Made by a program: the position numbers and the translations under genes
Shown here: piece after piece, positions 19,655 through 30,967 of the stretch
How the letters are laid out: every line of letters starts with the position of its first letter
Position numbering within the stretch: the stretch's first letter is position 1
NCBI GenBank assembly: GCA_033065855.1
Contig: JAVXUO010002001.1
Location: forward strand, 1-64,000
From: Escallonia rubra
Taxonomy: Eukaryota > Streptophyta > Magnoliopsida > Escalloniales > Escalloniaceae
Length of the DNA stretch: 64,000 bases
Direction: 5' to 3'
The notes under the pieces: model-generated
What the model saw: only the letters and a program-made list of their open reading frames with translations
Database searches by the model: none
Told to the model about the DNA's origin: nothing

Positions 19655-21865
19655 TTAAACAATTGTTTTTTGTTTGATCAGATAGTCAGCTACATCTTTC
19701 ATGATACTTATGTTTCCAGTAATAGAAGCCTCTCCAATATTATCAAGGGAATCTTCCTTGATTTCGTACTCGATTGTCGTTCTAGTGATGCATGAATCTT
19801 TTGTCTTTGGTATGCATTCAAACCTGGTCCGGTACAGGGTGAACCCGTAATCTAGATGCCCATGTTCGGTTTCTTCTGTTTCTTTGACCAGCTTCTCATT
19901 ATCAACCTTAGTAAACCTCTCCTTAAAATAGGATCCTAGTTCATGCAAAAGGCAATTTCAATGAAGAGGAGGGTGGTGAGAAGCACAATAAAGATGAATT
20001 TAATAAGTTTCACTTGAACTGTATGTAGCATCGCATGAAGTCTACTAAGGTTACAGAAATTTTCTTTTTGCACCCTCAATTACAATAATTTTAAAAAGAA
20101 ATGCTACCTTATCAACAGAAGCAAAAAACAAAACTCATAAAAATTAATAATTGAAAGGAGATTGACCATTAGTTGATAAAACTCTAGACATGATGTCACA
20201 GACTAGACCTTGCTTCTATTCATTAGCAAATGTATGTATTATTGCTTCCAAATGATTTTAATGGTCCAACTAGAGCCGTGTTACGATAATTTGTACTTAT
20301 CACAAAAGGGTGTTGAGGCTCATGTTGGAGGGAAAAATGGAAAAATTGAACAACTAAACCGAAGAATTAGGTACTACAAACTTTATCATATATATTTATC
20401 GATAATATACGTATTACTTTTGTCTTCTAGTGATAAAGCATCTCTTTATATTTCGTACTAGTCAAAATACTATTCTATACTAGTTGTACCGGTCGGGATG
20501 ATTAAAACTATATAGTATATACTGGCCAAGATAATGTGTTTTGTACCGGTTTCTTAGAAAATGTAAGAGTTACAAATTTTGTTTGGCAATTAAGTAAATT
20601 GATCATATAAAGACAATATGGAAAAAAAAAACTCATTATAACTATATCAAAACTTTTGTAGCCTCTTCCTCGTTATACTAATCACAATTTGCATAATCTT
20701 TCATGTTATGTCTTTAATCTTCGTCAAAATTTTCAGTTTGCTTTTACCATTTCGCTTCGCTTCGATTTACTTAATTGTGAGAAGCTTTCAATAGATTCTT
20801 TCATATAGACAATGTACTCTTTCACACGCACATAATCACAATCACACACACACACACACAAACACACTTTTTCTTGAATCCAAAGATGTTATATCTCAAC
20901 AAAGTAGTGCTTCTTCTGGAACGGACAACTCATTTTGGTGTGATCTTTACTGGGCTATAAAATTCTAAGCAATTTGATTCTTACAAATTGTTTCTTCTTA
21001 ATTTTGCTGATAAATTAGTACTCCCTCCGTCCCTTTTTAAGTGACTCATTTTATTTTGCACGTATATTAAGAATTTAGGTTATATATTATGTATTTCCCA
21101 TTTTACCCTTTAGAGAGAGGGAGGAAGAGAGTGGGCCATGGGAGAGAAAATTGGTTGGTAGAGTGTTACATGTGGAAATAGAATAAAAAAGTGTAAAGTG
21201 GTGGGCCATGAGAGAGAAAATGAGTTGGTAGATAATTAAATGTGGTGAGAGAAATAGAATAAAAAAAGTATAGAAAGGGTAAATGTGTAAAAATACCTAA
21301 AGAATCTTTCCTAATTTGAAAGTGATCACTTATTGTGGGATGGCCCAAAAAGGAAATTTGAGCACTTAAAAAGGGACGGAGGGAGTATTATGTATGTAAA
21401 TAAGTCACCAAAAATTTGAGACGATACGAATACCGTCTGTGTACTATTTTACGAAAAAGGCTTGTAGATACTCGAGTACGAATGAAAAAGGCTTGTAGAT
21501 ACCGTCAGAACTAGTATTTTTGCAGATGCTTCCCTCTCTTCCGTCACCTTCAACAATTGCAACATCTGCCAGGTACTTGGGAACAGTGACATTTTTCAGA
21601 TCAACCGTGCCATATAGTTTCCATGCTTCTGTTGCTGGCACGTCTACTTCCATCTCAGTTGAAACTGATCCCCACGTTTTGATAGCTGCAACTGGGCTGA
21701 CGGCTGAGGCCGGCGGCGGAGCTTGGAACTGGTAAGTAGCAAAAAGGTCAAAAAGGAGTAGATTAACAACGGGAATTTATATATTCAGGGTTCTTCGTAT
21801 ACATGCGTGGACTAGTAACAGTCTGCAAATGGAAACTTCACCTGCAGTTTGTCACCGATCTCCAT
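19655..21865 (-). CDS. NCS-like Bet v 1/PR-10 protein, copy C (three exons)
   Basis: Model on the minus strand: exon 1 21,865-21,842 (MEIGDKLQ), exon 2 21,728-21,503, exon 3 19,935-19,655; 176 residues. Splice signals: CAG|GTGAAG, CTTACCAG|TTC, ACG|GTATCT, ACTAG|GAT; the last intron splits a Gly codon, the usual Bet v 1 position. The fold shows in EMEVDVPATEAWKLYG (first strand and helix), the glycine loop VEGDGREGS, FKERFTKVDNEK, HLDYGFTLYR and DSCITRTTIEYEIKE, ending in the amphipathic helix IMKDVADYLIKQKTIV. Family role: binding of hydrophobic ligands; NCS relatives catalyse the first step to benzylisoquinoline alkaloids. No signal peptide. Exon 1 is inferred; the alternative is a start at the Met of MEVDVPATEAW. 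Intron 2 carries a complete Stowaway MITE. No break seen. It lacks an EXORDIUM neighbour. Confidence 0.65.
21021..21385. mobile_element. Stowaway MITE, complete, in intron 2 of NCS-like copy C
   Basis: 365 bp with near-perfect inverted ends, CTCCCTCCGTCCCTTTTTAA at the left and its complement at the right, flanked by TA at 21,019-21,020 and 21,386-21,387. Other copies lack it at this place. It is non-coding and its short ORFs are spurious. It inserted after unit C separated from the others. Confidence 0.95.
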
Positions 21866-21990
21866 GCTGAGATGTGTGTGTAATTTGAAGAGTACACAAC
21901 CGGTCGGCCTTGGATAGGGAGCTGTAGCAATTTATGCTTTGGGATTTTAGCCAGGGTATGGTATATATGTAGACCGCAAGTGTTGCTTCA
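21866..21990 (-). promoter_or_regulatory. Core promoter of NCS-like copy C
   Basis: TATA-like GTATATATG at 21,961-21,969 (minus strand CATATATAC), about 100 bases upstream of the ATG at 21,865. The ATG sits in a good plant context (AGCATGG). The block is conserved in A, B, D and E. Confidence 0.5.
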
Positions 21991-22817
21991 AGACTTCTTC
22001 AGGCATGCATGCGGACCAAAATTCTCCGAAGCTCCTTATCAAGAAACTCAGGGATCACATGTTTACCGTTCTTTTTTTTATTTTTTTTTGCAATGATAAC
22101 GAAAAAGATATTTTTTAACGTGTATTTTTTTTATTTTCTGTGTTTATTTTAAATAAAATTACTCAAATAGTCTCAAAATTTTAAAAATATCTTGAAGGTG
22201 TTTTCAGTTTTTTCAAACCAAAATTAACCCAATGTCAGAAAAAGTAACTAAATATTTTTGGTGAAAATGATAAAAGTACATGAGTGTATTTTCAAACTGG
22301 ATACAAAATCATGAAAATAAAATAAAAACACAAAATAAAAATACTAAACATACGACCCCTCATTTTTTACGTGTTATTATCTTAGTCAAACTTTCATTCT
22401 CGTGTTTGTCACTAATCAAGACTTTCGGTTCACTATAATAACAATCACCGTATTCTTGTCTCTAATCACATCCTTCATTGTAATCCTAGAATTGACCTTC
22501 CCAGTTTAAATCCTCTTCTACTATCATAAAAGCAAACCTCCTCGAAAACTTTTTTTCCACTAGAAATGCCTTTTCTCTTCTTTCTTTTTGGTTCAGTCGA
22601 TCCACGTTAGCTAGTGTAGAGTTTCTTCGACGATTGCACGTACTCAAAGTTTAACCATTCAATATTGGGATGTGGCTGCCTTGAAGCCCATTGTCAAAAG
22701 GTTACAACCTGAGGGAGAGATAACCTTTTAAGACTATAGCACACCTCTTCTAAATCGACAAGTCCTTTCTGGTTTAACTTTCTGTCAAGTCAGGGTTTAC
22801 TTCAAGTTAATGTGTTA

Positions 22818-23170
22818 CTCCTTCCGTCCCTCATAAATTTATAATATTTTATTTTTGGGTCGTTTCACAAAAAATGCTCACTTTTCAAATGAAGAAAGAT
22901 TATTTATGTGTTTTTCCATATTTACTCTTTTTACACTTTTTTTCTTCAATTCTCCTATCCACATTTAACTTTCCACCAACTCATTTTCTCTTTCCGGATC
23001 CACTTTTTTTTATACTTTTTTATTCTATTTTCCACTCCACCAATAATTTTGTTTTCTCCTGGCCCACGTTCTTCCTCCCTCTCGCCCTCTCTAAAGGATA
23101 AAATAGAGAACATACAATATTTAACTTAAATTCTTAATATTCGTGCCAAGTCAAATATGATCAATTTATG
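22818..23170. mobile_element. Stowaway-like MITE remnant, unit C
   Basis: Left end CTCCTTCCGTCCC preceded by TA; right terminal repeat eroded. Same insertion as in B, D and E. Confidence 0.65.
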
Positions 23171-23285
23171 TAATATAACCTAAATCTTTCATATGTAACC
23201 AACGAAAACACAATTTTGTCATCGGGCTATATAAACTAAGTACCATCATATATAACTAGCTAGGCTTCATGAGCACACGTGATGC

Positions 23286-23308
23286 CAATAATAATAATAA
23301 TAATAATT
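23286..23308. repeat. (AAT)n microsatellite, unit C
   Basis: About seven AAT units, in the same place as the tracts of B, D and E. Confidence 0.85.
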
Positions 23309-24295
23309 TTGATGATATAATAATTGAGGTGCGCATGATGAGTGCATCGAAAGAAATAGAAACAGGTGTGTATGGTATAGAGGACGAGGACAAAATGGGA
23401 GAACATTTCCCCAGTTATGCCAATAATTTTGATATGCATCCAAAGAAATAGAAACATGTATGGTATAGAGGATCAGGGCAAAATATATCCCCAGTTATTA
23501 TCTACTTTAGCATGTTCTAGTATTTACCTTTCATTTACTCGTACAAAGAAGCACACTTGGCTTTTTGGAGTGTAATAAACTCGCCTTTTTTAATAATTTT
23601 TACCCTCCTTTTGACTATAAGATATACTCCCCTTGATAAAGTAAGTTAGCTCGACTCACCCTCCATTGCGTATATCACTCTCTCTCATGCAATAACATGT
23701 CAATCACTTTCTTTCTTTTCCTTTTCCTTTTTTTTGTTGATAAAGTTGAGAATTACATAAGTGTTAAGAACCGTTTTAACTTCGTACAGGAAAGTGAAAC
23801 ATCATGATATGCTATGACTTTGCATAATATAAATTTATAGGAAAAACTCCAGATAATTTTACATGTCAAGCTATCTATCACAATAGATTCGCAAAAGTGG
23901 TGGTTGGTAAGGAGTGCATATATCACATTGCAAAAAAAAAATGTCATGTACCTAGTCCTAACGCACGTCAATACGTGCTTGACAGCCAAAATTTGCTAGA
24001 GATCTGATCTCAAGTGACTGCAGCAATATGGCCTTGTGCTTACTTGAATAATAAAAAATCTGTAACTATATAACAAAAGTCGTATATAATAAATCCCATA
24101 GTGTTCCACGACGTCTTCAGTGTCCGACATGTCAATCACTTTCATTTCTTCTAGCTTTTAGCTTATACTCGGTGGTCACTTTCTTATTTCCTTTGCAAAT
24201 CAAAGAATCACTTAAACTTTTTTGACATCTTAATTAATCCGAATTACCGCTTTACAAGATAAAAAAAAGAAAAAGAAAAAGAAATACTCTCTCTC

Positions 24296-26297
24296 TGTAA
24301 TACCCCGGATTTTTGGATACTTGTGTAAAGAATAATTAAAAATTATTATGATTTTGGATTACGTATTGGACCTTAGATAAATTATTTGGAGTCCTTTTAG
24401 AGAAGAAATTAATATTTAATAGTATTACTGGCTAATGTGATTGGATTAGAGGGAAAAAAAAAGAGATTTCGACTTGAATTAAGATTTTAAGTCACATTGT
24501 GATTAAATTAGTAATAAGGATTTTAGTTGTGTTATAATTACGCTAGAAATTGGAACTTCAAGTCATATTAGAATTAGATTAGCAAACTATACAAGGGGGA
24601 AGAAGACATAAGAGTCTTCATATATTTGTTTTTTTGAGACAAATGAGAGGAAAGAGAAAAGAGTCAAGTGCATTCTTTTGGGTATTCAAACAAAAATGTG
24701 GTGATAGATCTAAGATAAAGAGTCGATTGCATTCTTTTGGGTATTCAAGTAAAAAGACGGTGATTGATCCAAGATAAAGAGGAGATTCTTGACACGATAT
24801 TGTTACTTTGAAGTAAAGATCTAAGATAAAGTGGAAATTATTGATATGATATTCGTTATTTTGAGGTAAGGGTTCTTATGTCGTCTTTTCGTTTTATACA
24901 GAAGAATCGATGTGCTACCGTTTGATTCCAAAAATATATTTAAGTCAGTTGTTGATCATCATACTTATTGCTAGCATTATTTATAAAATTTTCTACTGTC
25001 TTATAACTTGCGTTAAAGACAGTTTCGTTACTATTCTTGAAATCGTTTTCGTCTAATATGTTTTCGGTCAGTGGAAGATAAATTTTCTCCACAACGAAGA
25101 GTCTTTTGATTGTATCTGATTTTGTGTAAATCATCTATCCAAGTCACGGCATCAAGGTCATTTGGTGTGCTTTCAGATTTTTAATGCCACGTGTCATGCC
25201 CCTATTGGTTCTTAGCAAAATTTTAAAAATATTATCATAATTCTCAATCATTCTATTCCGTCACTTTTCTCCCGTGCCCTTGGTTTTCATTGCCACGTGT
25301 CATCTTCTGGTGGTTCATTTTTCCTTTAAAAAGTTTATCGATTTTCGTGCGTTTAATTTTCCACCCAAAACTTCTTTTGACGATATTTCATTCATTTGTT
25401 CTTCGAATGAGCTGATTTTTGTTTTGCTAGATTCGTATTTTCGTTCTCTTTGACTTAAGCCTACGATGACTATTTTGAACTTCAAATGAATATTCGCTAT
25501 ATTTATCAAATTACTTTGTGGATGATATTTGTGTTTGAAAGTCACTTTTGATTAGCGTGACTTATATGTGACGCGCCGGCTGTGATATTCGACATGATAT
25601 AACCATGATTCGTGGTGCTTAATAATAAGCAATTGTGTATGCACCCACGAGATTTGGTAAATATATTTTGATATTCGACTTATTGGTTGTGTAACCCATT
25701 TTTAGATTGATTTGTTATTCGTGTTTGTATCGATATTCGACTTATTGGTTATTTAACTTCTTTTTCGGTCGCTTCTGTTATTCTCTTGTGAAATTCGATT
25801 GAGTTATCTAAATTCCTATTTATTGGCTCTATTTGATAACTCTAGTTTCGTATTCGTTATTGGCCCTCCGTGTGTAAGATCTTTTACTAGGCAATTTGTG
25901 CTCACCTCTTTGTTTTTCGTTTCATTTCCCTTCCAGGCCAAAAGTAGCACGAAGGGAGAGATATTAGTGCAGCGGTCAGAATTGCTCTGCTTTCTAATAT
26001 TGAGAATAGAGCTTATGATTTCTTTAGACGAAATATTGGTTAGTTGATTCATATTCTTTTGGATTCAGATATTTAGTCTAAGAGACTTCTAATAAAGTTT
26101 TGAAGTATTTTGGAATTAAGTTTTTGAAGGGATTGTATATAAGTGTTGAATTATTTTTGGAATTAAATATTTGAGATTTAGATAATTATATTTGTGATAT
26201 CCTAGATGCTCTGATCTGCCTTTATAATAGTTATGTCATTGATGTGTGGATTTTGGTTTAAGAACGTGTTCGGACCCTCGAGTTTTGGGCGCGTGCA
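24296..26297. mobile_element. Solo LTR of a Gypsy-type retrotransposon, unit C
   Basis: About 2.0 kb beginning TGTAATACCCCGG, the usual start of long LTRs of plant chromovirus-like Gypsy elements, and ending near GTGCA. It lies in a CT/CA microsatellite, so the target duplication cannot be told from the repeat. Unit D (35,200-35,222) and unit A (6,482-6,535) have the empty site. No internal gag/pol follows. A ~60-bp tandem repeat (GCATTCTTTTGGGTATTCAA) lies near 24,660-24,780. The nearly identical copy in E shows it was duplicated with the unit. A non-coding fossil. Confidence 0.7.
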
Positions 26298-27503
26298 CAC
26301 ACACTCTGTCTCTCTCTCTCTCTCTCATGCACACATAATCGCAAACACAACTAGGAAGAGGTAGAGACTACTTATCCATTCTGCACCTCTTAATATGTTA
26401 AGTTACTCTCTTTTTTCTTACACCCATCACTCCCTCCCACAGGCCACAATGTGTTTGGCATGTACAAATCCAAGAAGAAACTAAAGAAATTTTGGGTTGG
26501 CAAAATGCAAAAAAATCACGGCCACACGTCTTTAAAAAATACGGACATCAATGACTCTGATTCCAGTGGACCGCGTCTGATCACATGTCCATTCACAGTC
26601 ACAGTACGTAGCCCCACGTAGAAAGTTGCAATCCCTCGGTAAATATCAAAGTTTCGAGATTTGATGCATCGCGTTCACGTGAACTGACCGCTAGCTTCGA
26701 GGTAAGGCCAAAATATGATAACCACTTTCCTTTCCCACTCTCGTCCTCTTAACTAAGACATTTTTGGGTTGGCAAAATACAAAAAAATCACGGCCACACT
26801 TCTCATAAATTACTGAACGATGTTCACATGCAGTGTGCATCATTTTCACAAATACGGACATCAATAACTTTGATTCCAGTGGACCGCGTCTGATCACATG
26901 TCCATTCACAGTCACAGTACGTAGCCCCACGTAGAAAGTTGCAATCCCTCGGTAAATATCGAAGTTTCGAGATTTGATGCATAGCGTTCACGTGGGCTGC
27001 TTCAAGGTAAGGCCAAAATATGATGACCACTTTCCTTCCCACAGTTTTAACTCATTATTATTTAGGTGTACCTACCACTGGTTAGTCATCAAGTGGCAGC
27101 GTCCAACCTCACAACATTTCGTATTTAGTAACTTGCTTTTCCTCGTGTTCATCATGTACATCCCGGCACTCCATAGAAATGGATAGACACCATAAGAATA
27201 GCTTTACAAATTTTGTATATGACTATAGTGTACAAAGTCACGCGGTCTGCTTATCGTGTCTTTGTACACTATAGACATATATGCCAATGCACATCAATGA
27301 AGTGCCTGCGTGCACAACCGTGTAACAACAGAGTGCAGCTATATATGGCGTGCTAGTGTGCCCGACGTCATGCTCGTCGTGCATTGCAAAGTGCTCACTT
27401 GTACAACTCGGCTCCTAACCTTTCTTCACTTGTCTAAATGCGTTTATCGTCAAGAATAGCTTTACCTTGTGGTCATAACCATCCTGTAGCATGCACCTAA
27501 GGA
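26298..27503. repeat. ACGT-rich segment, unit C, with local tandem duplication
   Basis: Matches 6.34-7.5 kb, with a private direct duplication of ~270 bp: 26,478-26,750 and 26,751-27,030 share GGGTTGGCAAAAT, AAAAAAATCACGGCCACAC and GGACCGCGTCTGATCACATG. Contains ACGT cores. No gene is supported. Ends with CCTAAGGA, the left target duplication of the following hAT element. Confidence 0.6.
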
Positions 27504-28063
27504 CAGGGGCGGAGTACAAGTATGACCAGGGGGCCATGGTACCCTCCAAAGTTTGATATATTTTTTTTTAGTTGTTAAATGCCACTATATTATAAATTAA
27601 TGTATTAGAGTTTCATTTTGTTATATTTTTAATTTTTTGTGCACCGGCCGTTGTAATCTTTATCTTTTTCGTTCCCCTATCCATCTTCATTCTTCTACAT
27701 TCTAAATTTCTCCCGATTATAAATGAAACACTAATAGATCAAAATTAGTTCTTTTTTTCTTTTTTAGTTTAAATTCTTATAATATGTTAACTTAAATGAC
27801 TATTGTCATCATACAATTGATAATCGCACAAGTAATACATATTTACTATAAGAGTTAAGTTTCTTTCATCCAAGATTAGTAGTTTTGTTAAATAAAGTTA
27901 AATAAATCACTATAAATTGTGAAATTAAATGATTATTAGTCAAATTGAGCAATCTATTTTGCATTTAACGTATTCAATCGTGACACGAATTCTTTTACGT
28001 TAACCAACAATTTTTTTATGACTTTTTAATCTGCTCCGGTTAGACTTCTTGGGTCCGTCCCTG
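27504..28063. mobile_element. hAT-type non-autonomous element, 560 bp, unit C
   Basis: Starts CAGGGGCGGAGTAC and ends GGGTCCGTCCCTG (imperfect inverted ends), flanked by 8-bp duplications CCTAAGGA and CCTAGGGA with one mismatch. Unit A near 7,500 keeps the site without the element. AT-rich, no coding capacity. Confidence 0.85.
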
Positions 28064-28690
28064 CCTAGGGACTTAATTTTTAATAAGGAGGACACTTTTT
28101 TGGTCAAGAGCTATCGCTAAATTTAGTGATTAAGTTCCACTTTTGGTCACAAAGCATTTAACAATGACAGAGGAGACGGTCCTCTTAGAATTTTTTTTTT
28201 GTATTATATCGTTAGTTGTTATGTTAGCAAAGCACAGTTACAAATGTGGTGTTACCCAAGTTGACCCAAAGAAATTTAAATCTATCAATTGATGACCAAA
28301 TTCACGTATATCTGTAACTTATATATACGTGCGATCTTATCTTGGTGCTTCACGTCCCAACCTACTATATATTGTTTCAACTATTAACTTGAACCTATGA
28401 TGCAAATCTTAGTCGAACACAAGTTATTAGTATTCACAAAAAATTGAATTTCATTGCAAACAAGCTCATATATAGTTGGCCGACTAACGATTAAAATTGG
28501 GTCAATGACAAAACTGTTTCTTTCGCTTTATACGGTGTTGTAAGTTTCTTTGTGTATTTTTAACTTTGACAAAATTATCTCTTTTATTTTAACAAATAAT
28601 TACAAATCAATCCAAAATCTAATATCTCATCCATTTTCAGGCGTTAACAAGCACAACACGTGCCCTTTCTCAATTAGCAAATTGGAACAA
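28064..28690. repeat. AT-rich unit segment, unit C
   Basis: Same as 36,580-37,205 and 63,321-63,955, and as unit A without its LINE. No coding region seen. Confidence 0.6.
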
Positions 28691-29266
28691 TCACTACAAC
28701 CCCTACCACAGTAACCACTGCCAATCACCACAACTTCCAACTACCTATACCCACCACCATCGACCACCATTAATAACCACCATGCTCACCACCATCGCCG
28801 CTAACCACATGCAAGATCTACCATTACCGTCGCCATCACCACCAATCCACCTCCCTTCTCGGCTAGATTCACGGCCTAACAGCCACCACATTTACACTCC
28901 AGGAGCCACCACATCCACATTCCAGCAGCCACCACCACATCCAACCTCTACCCGCCACCAACACCACCACTAGACTTCCATACCCCCACCACCTTTACCG
29001 CAATTGTTCACCCCCTACCTCAATCACTGATATAGAAGTCACCCCCTCCACCATCTCTTTATCTTCTCTGTCTTGCCCCTTTAATTTTGTTATTCTGCCA
29101 CCACTGCTAATGTCGATCATTCTCATTCCACCACCACTACTAACCAGCCACCACTGTGACCAACCCCCATTATCGCAACCAAAACAACCATCATCATCAA
29201 TTTGGCCGTGAACCACACCACCGCAATAGTTACCTGAGTGTCCTCCGCCCAGAGTATAGTTCAGGG
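28691..29266. repeat. CCACCA-rich segment, unit C
   Basis: As in unit A but shortened at its right end, where it joins unit D near 29,266. ORFs on both strands are compositional. Confidence 0.6.
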
Positions 29267-29391
29267 TAAGGTGATAACTTTGATTCCAGTGAAGAGTTGC
29301 AATCCCTCGGTAAACCTTAAAGTTTCGAGCTTTGATGCATCGCAATCATGTGGACCGCTTCAAGAGAAAGGCCAAAATATGATGACTAGTG

Positions 29392-30535
29392 GTTAGTCAT
29401 CCAGGTGGCTGTGGCTCCGGCCAACAAGAAGTCAAGGAAGCCTCCTACAATTAACGTGAAGATTGCGAGGCAAGTCGACGATGCTAAATATTCAGTGGGA
29501 AAAGTTGAGCCGTGGTTCTCTTGCAGGTCTTGTGAAGAAAGCCACAGCAGACGGATTGCCTGCTGATACTGGGGCTGTCATATTTGCCACGAAAGATATC
29601 AAGGGGGAAGATTCATGCTCAGAATTCTGCTACCTACATGGACAGATTGGTTTATGATTCGCAACACTAGCCAAATTGTTTAGCACATGCATCGATACAC
29701 CTCCTAGAATTGATCTGTTTTGATATCATATTAAAATAGTTAAACTCAGAACCTATTGACCATCAATAAAAAGCCTCACAAGGCTTGTTATATGATGAAG
29801 TGTCTATAATTATTTACCTTTTGTCTGAGATTGTATCTCAACATAGAACGACATGTATAAATCTTGAAAATCACACTCACGACTTGGTTGTCAACAACGG
29901 ACCCCCATTTAAATTATTTCTGATAGTGTAATGTAAATTAACAAAAAAGAGCTTAGCTGTAATTTAAGCACATAAAAATTTGAGATGTTGCCAAATTAAT
30001 TCGAAGTTAGGTGTAGGAATCCTAATTTAGACAGAAAGATTCCTAATTTAGGTTTTTCCCTTTATAACATGCATGCAACGAATTTGCATGCTTGATCATG
30101 GAACTTAGTTGACAACTATTTCTTTTTGGTTAAATGATTTGCAATGTTTGGAAACTTGAAAAAATGCAGGGAAGCAGGCGTGCATTGTGGTGGGGAACCC
30201 AGTAGTGGAATGCCCAGCTAGGTGTGTGTGTGGAGTTTTCATCTTTACATCTTACATCAGGAAACATAATAGCGCTGAGTCCACCCAGTGGGGAGGAAAG
30301 TGCAGATGCTATGGTCATTCACTTTGCCGCGGCTTTGGCTGCGACCGTCACCAATCCTTATGATACTGTTTTGGGGTTTTCGGTTCGGGCGCATTACCTA
30401 GTTACAGCGCGCGGCAGGGTTCGCATTGATCCCAAGAATGGCGTCGGCTTCAATGCGCACGGGTTGAACCACAGCAATTACTTGTTACCAGCCGTTTGGG
30501 ATCTTAATGATTCTTCCTGCTTAACCACCGTATGA
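29392..30535 (+). pseudogene. EXORDIUM-like pseudogene, copy D
   Basis: Same layout as copy A without the G run. IARQVDDAKYSVGK at ~29,468, a one-base frame change, LAGLVKKATADGLPADTGAV..DSCSEFCYLHG to ~29,645, an AT-rich gap, acceptor AATGCAG ending 30,169, KQACIVVGNPVVECPARC, then in another frame the 103-codon C-terminal run 30,224-30,535 (VTNPYDTVLGF, RVRIDPKNGVGFNAHGLN, YLLPAVWD). VGN..(E)CPARC is a good match to the family's VGN...QCPGQC. N-terminal third and signal peptide missing. Almost identical to copy E. Confidence 0.75.
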
Positions 30536-30717
30536 TACATATGAACGCTACTACTACATACGTACGTGATCATATAAATTGGCTAAGGGAGGGCATGTTA
30601 TGGGCAATACTTAATTCACTCATGTGGCCGCTTCATCCTTGATAAGACTTATTTACTACTGACGGTTCAAATACAATTATCAGCTCTGATGAGGCAGCAA
30701 TTCGGCATGAGAAGAGC

Positions 30718-30912
30718 TTGTTGAGAAATTTCAATAGTAAACTGTCCCCAAAACATATCTCTGCAGATGATATTTGTAAAACACTTTTGATCAATCCACA
30801 TATTAATCAAACAATCACAATCTTATTAGATGATGGAACCAAAATTCGGGACAACCGAATATTGATCTTATTACACGATGGAACCGAAGTAGAAGTGACG
30901 AGAGGCTGCTAG
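30718..30912 (+). CDS. Small conserved ORF of unknown function, unit D
   Basis: 64 codons, TTG start, ILLDDGTKIR and ILLHDGTEVE repeat, 3' neighbour of the EXORDIUM-like pseudogene and convergent with the NCS-like gene. Not recognised. Confidence 0.25.
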   Translation: MLRNFNSKLSPKHISADDICKTLLINPHINQTITILLDDGTKIRDNRILILLHDGTEVEVTRGC

Positions 30913-30967
30913 AAAGCAAGGCCAATTATGTAGCAGAAAAGGGGACTACATTTCGTTCATGACTTGA

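Larger units (their letters stand above)
21991..24295. repeat. Gene-poor unit segment, unit C
   Basis: Very close to 16.06-18.29 kb (unit B) and 46.0-48.17 kb (unit E). It contains a Stowaway remnant at about 22,818-23,170 and an (AAT)n tract at about 23,286-23,308. Ends in a CT run that hosts the LTR. No gene seen. Confidence 0.55.
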
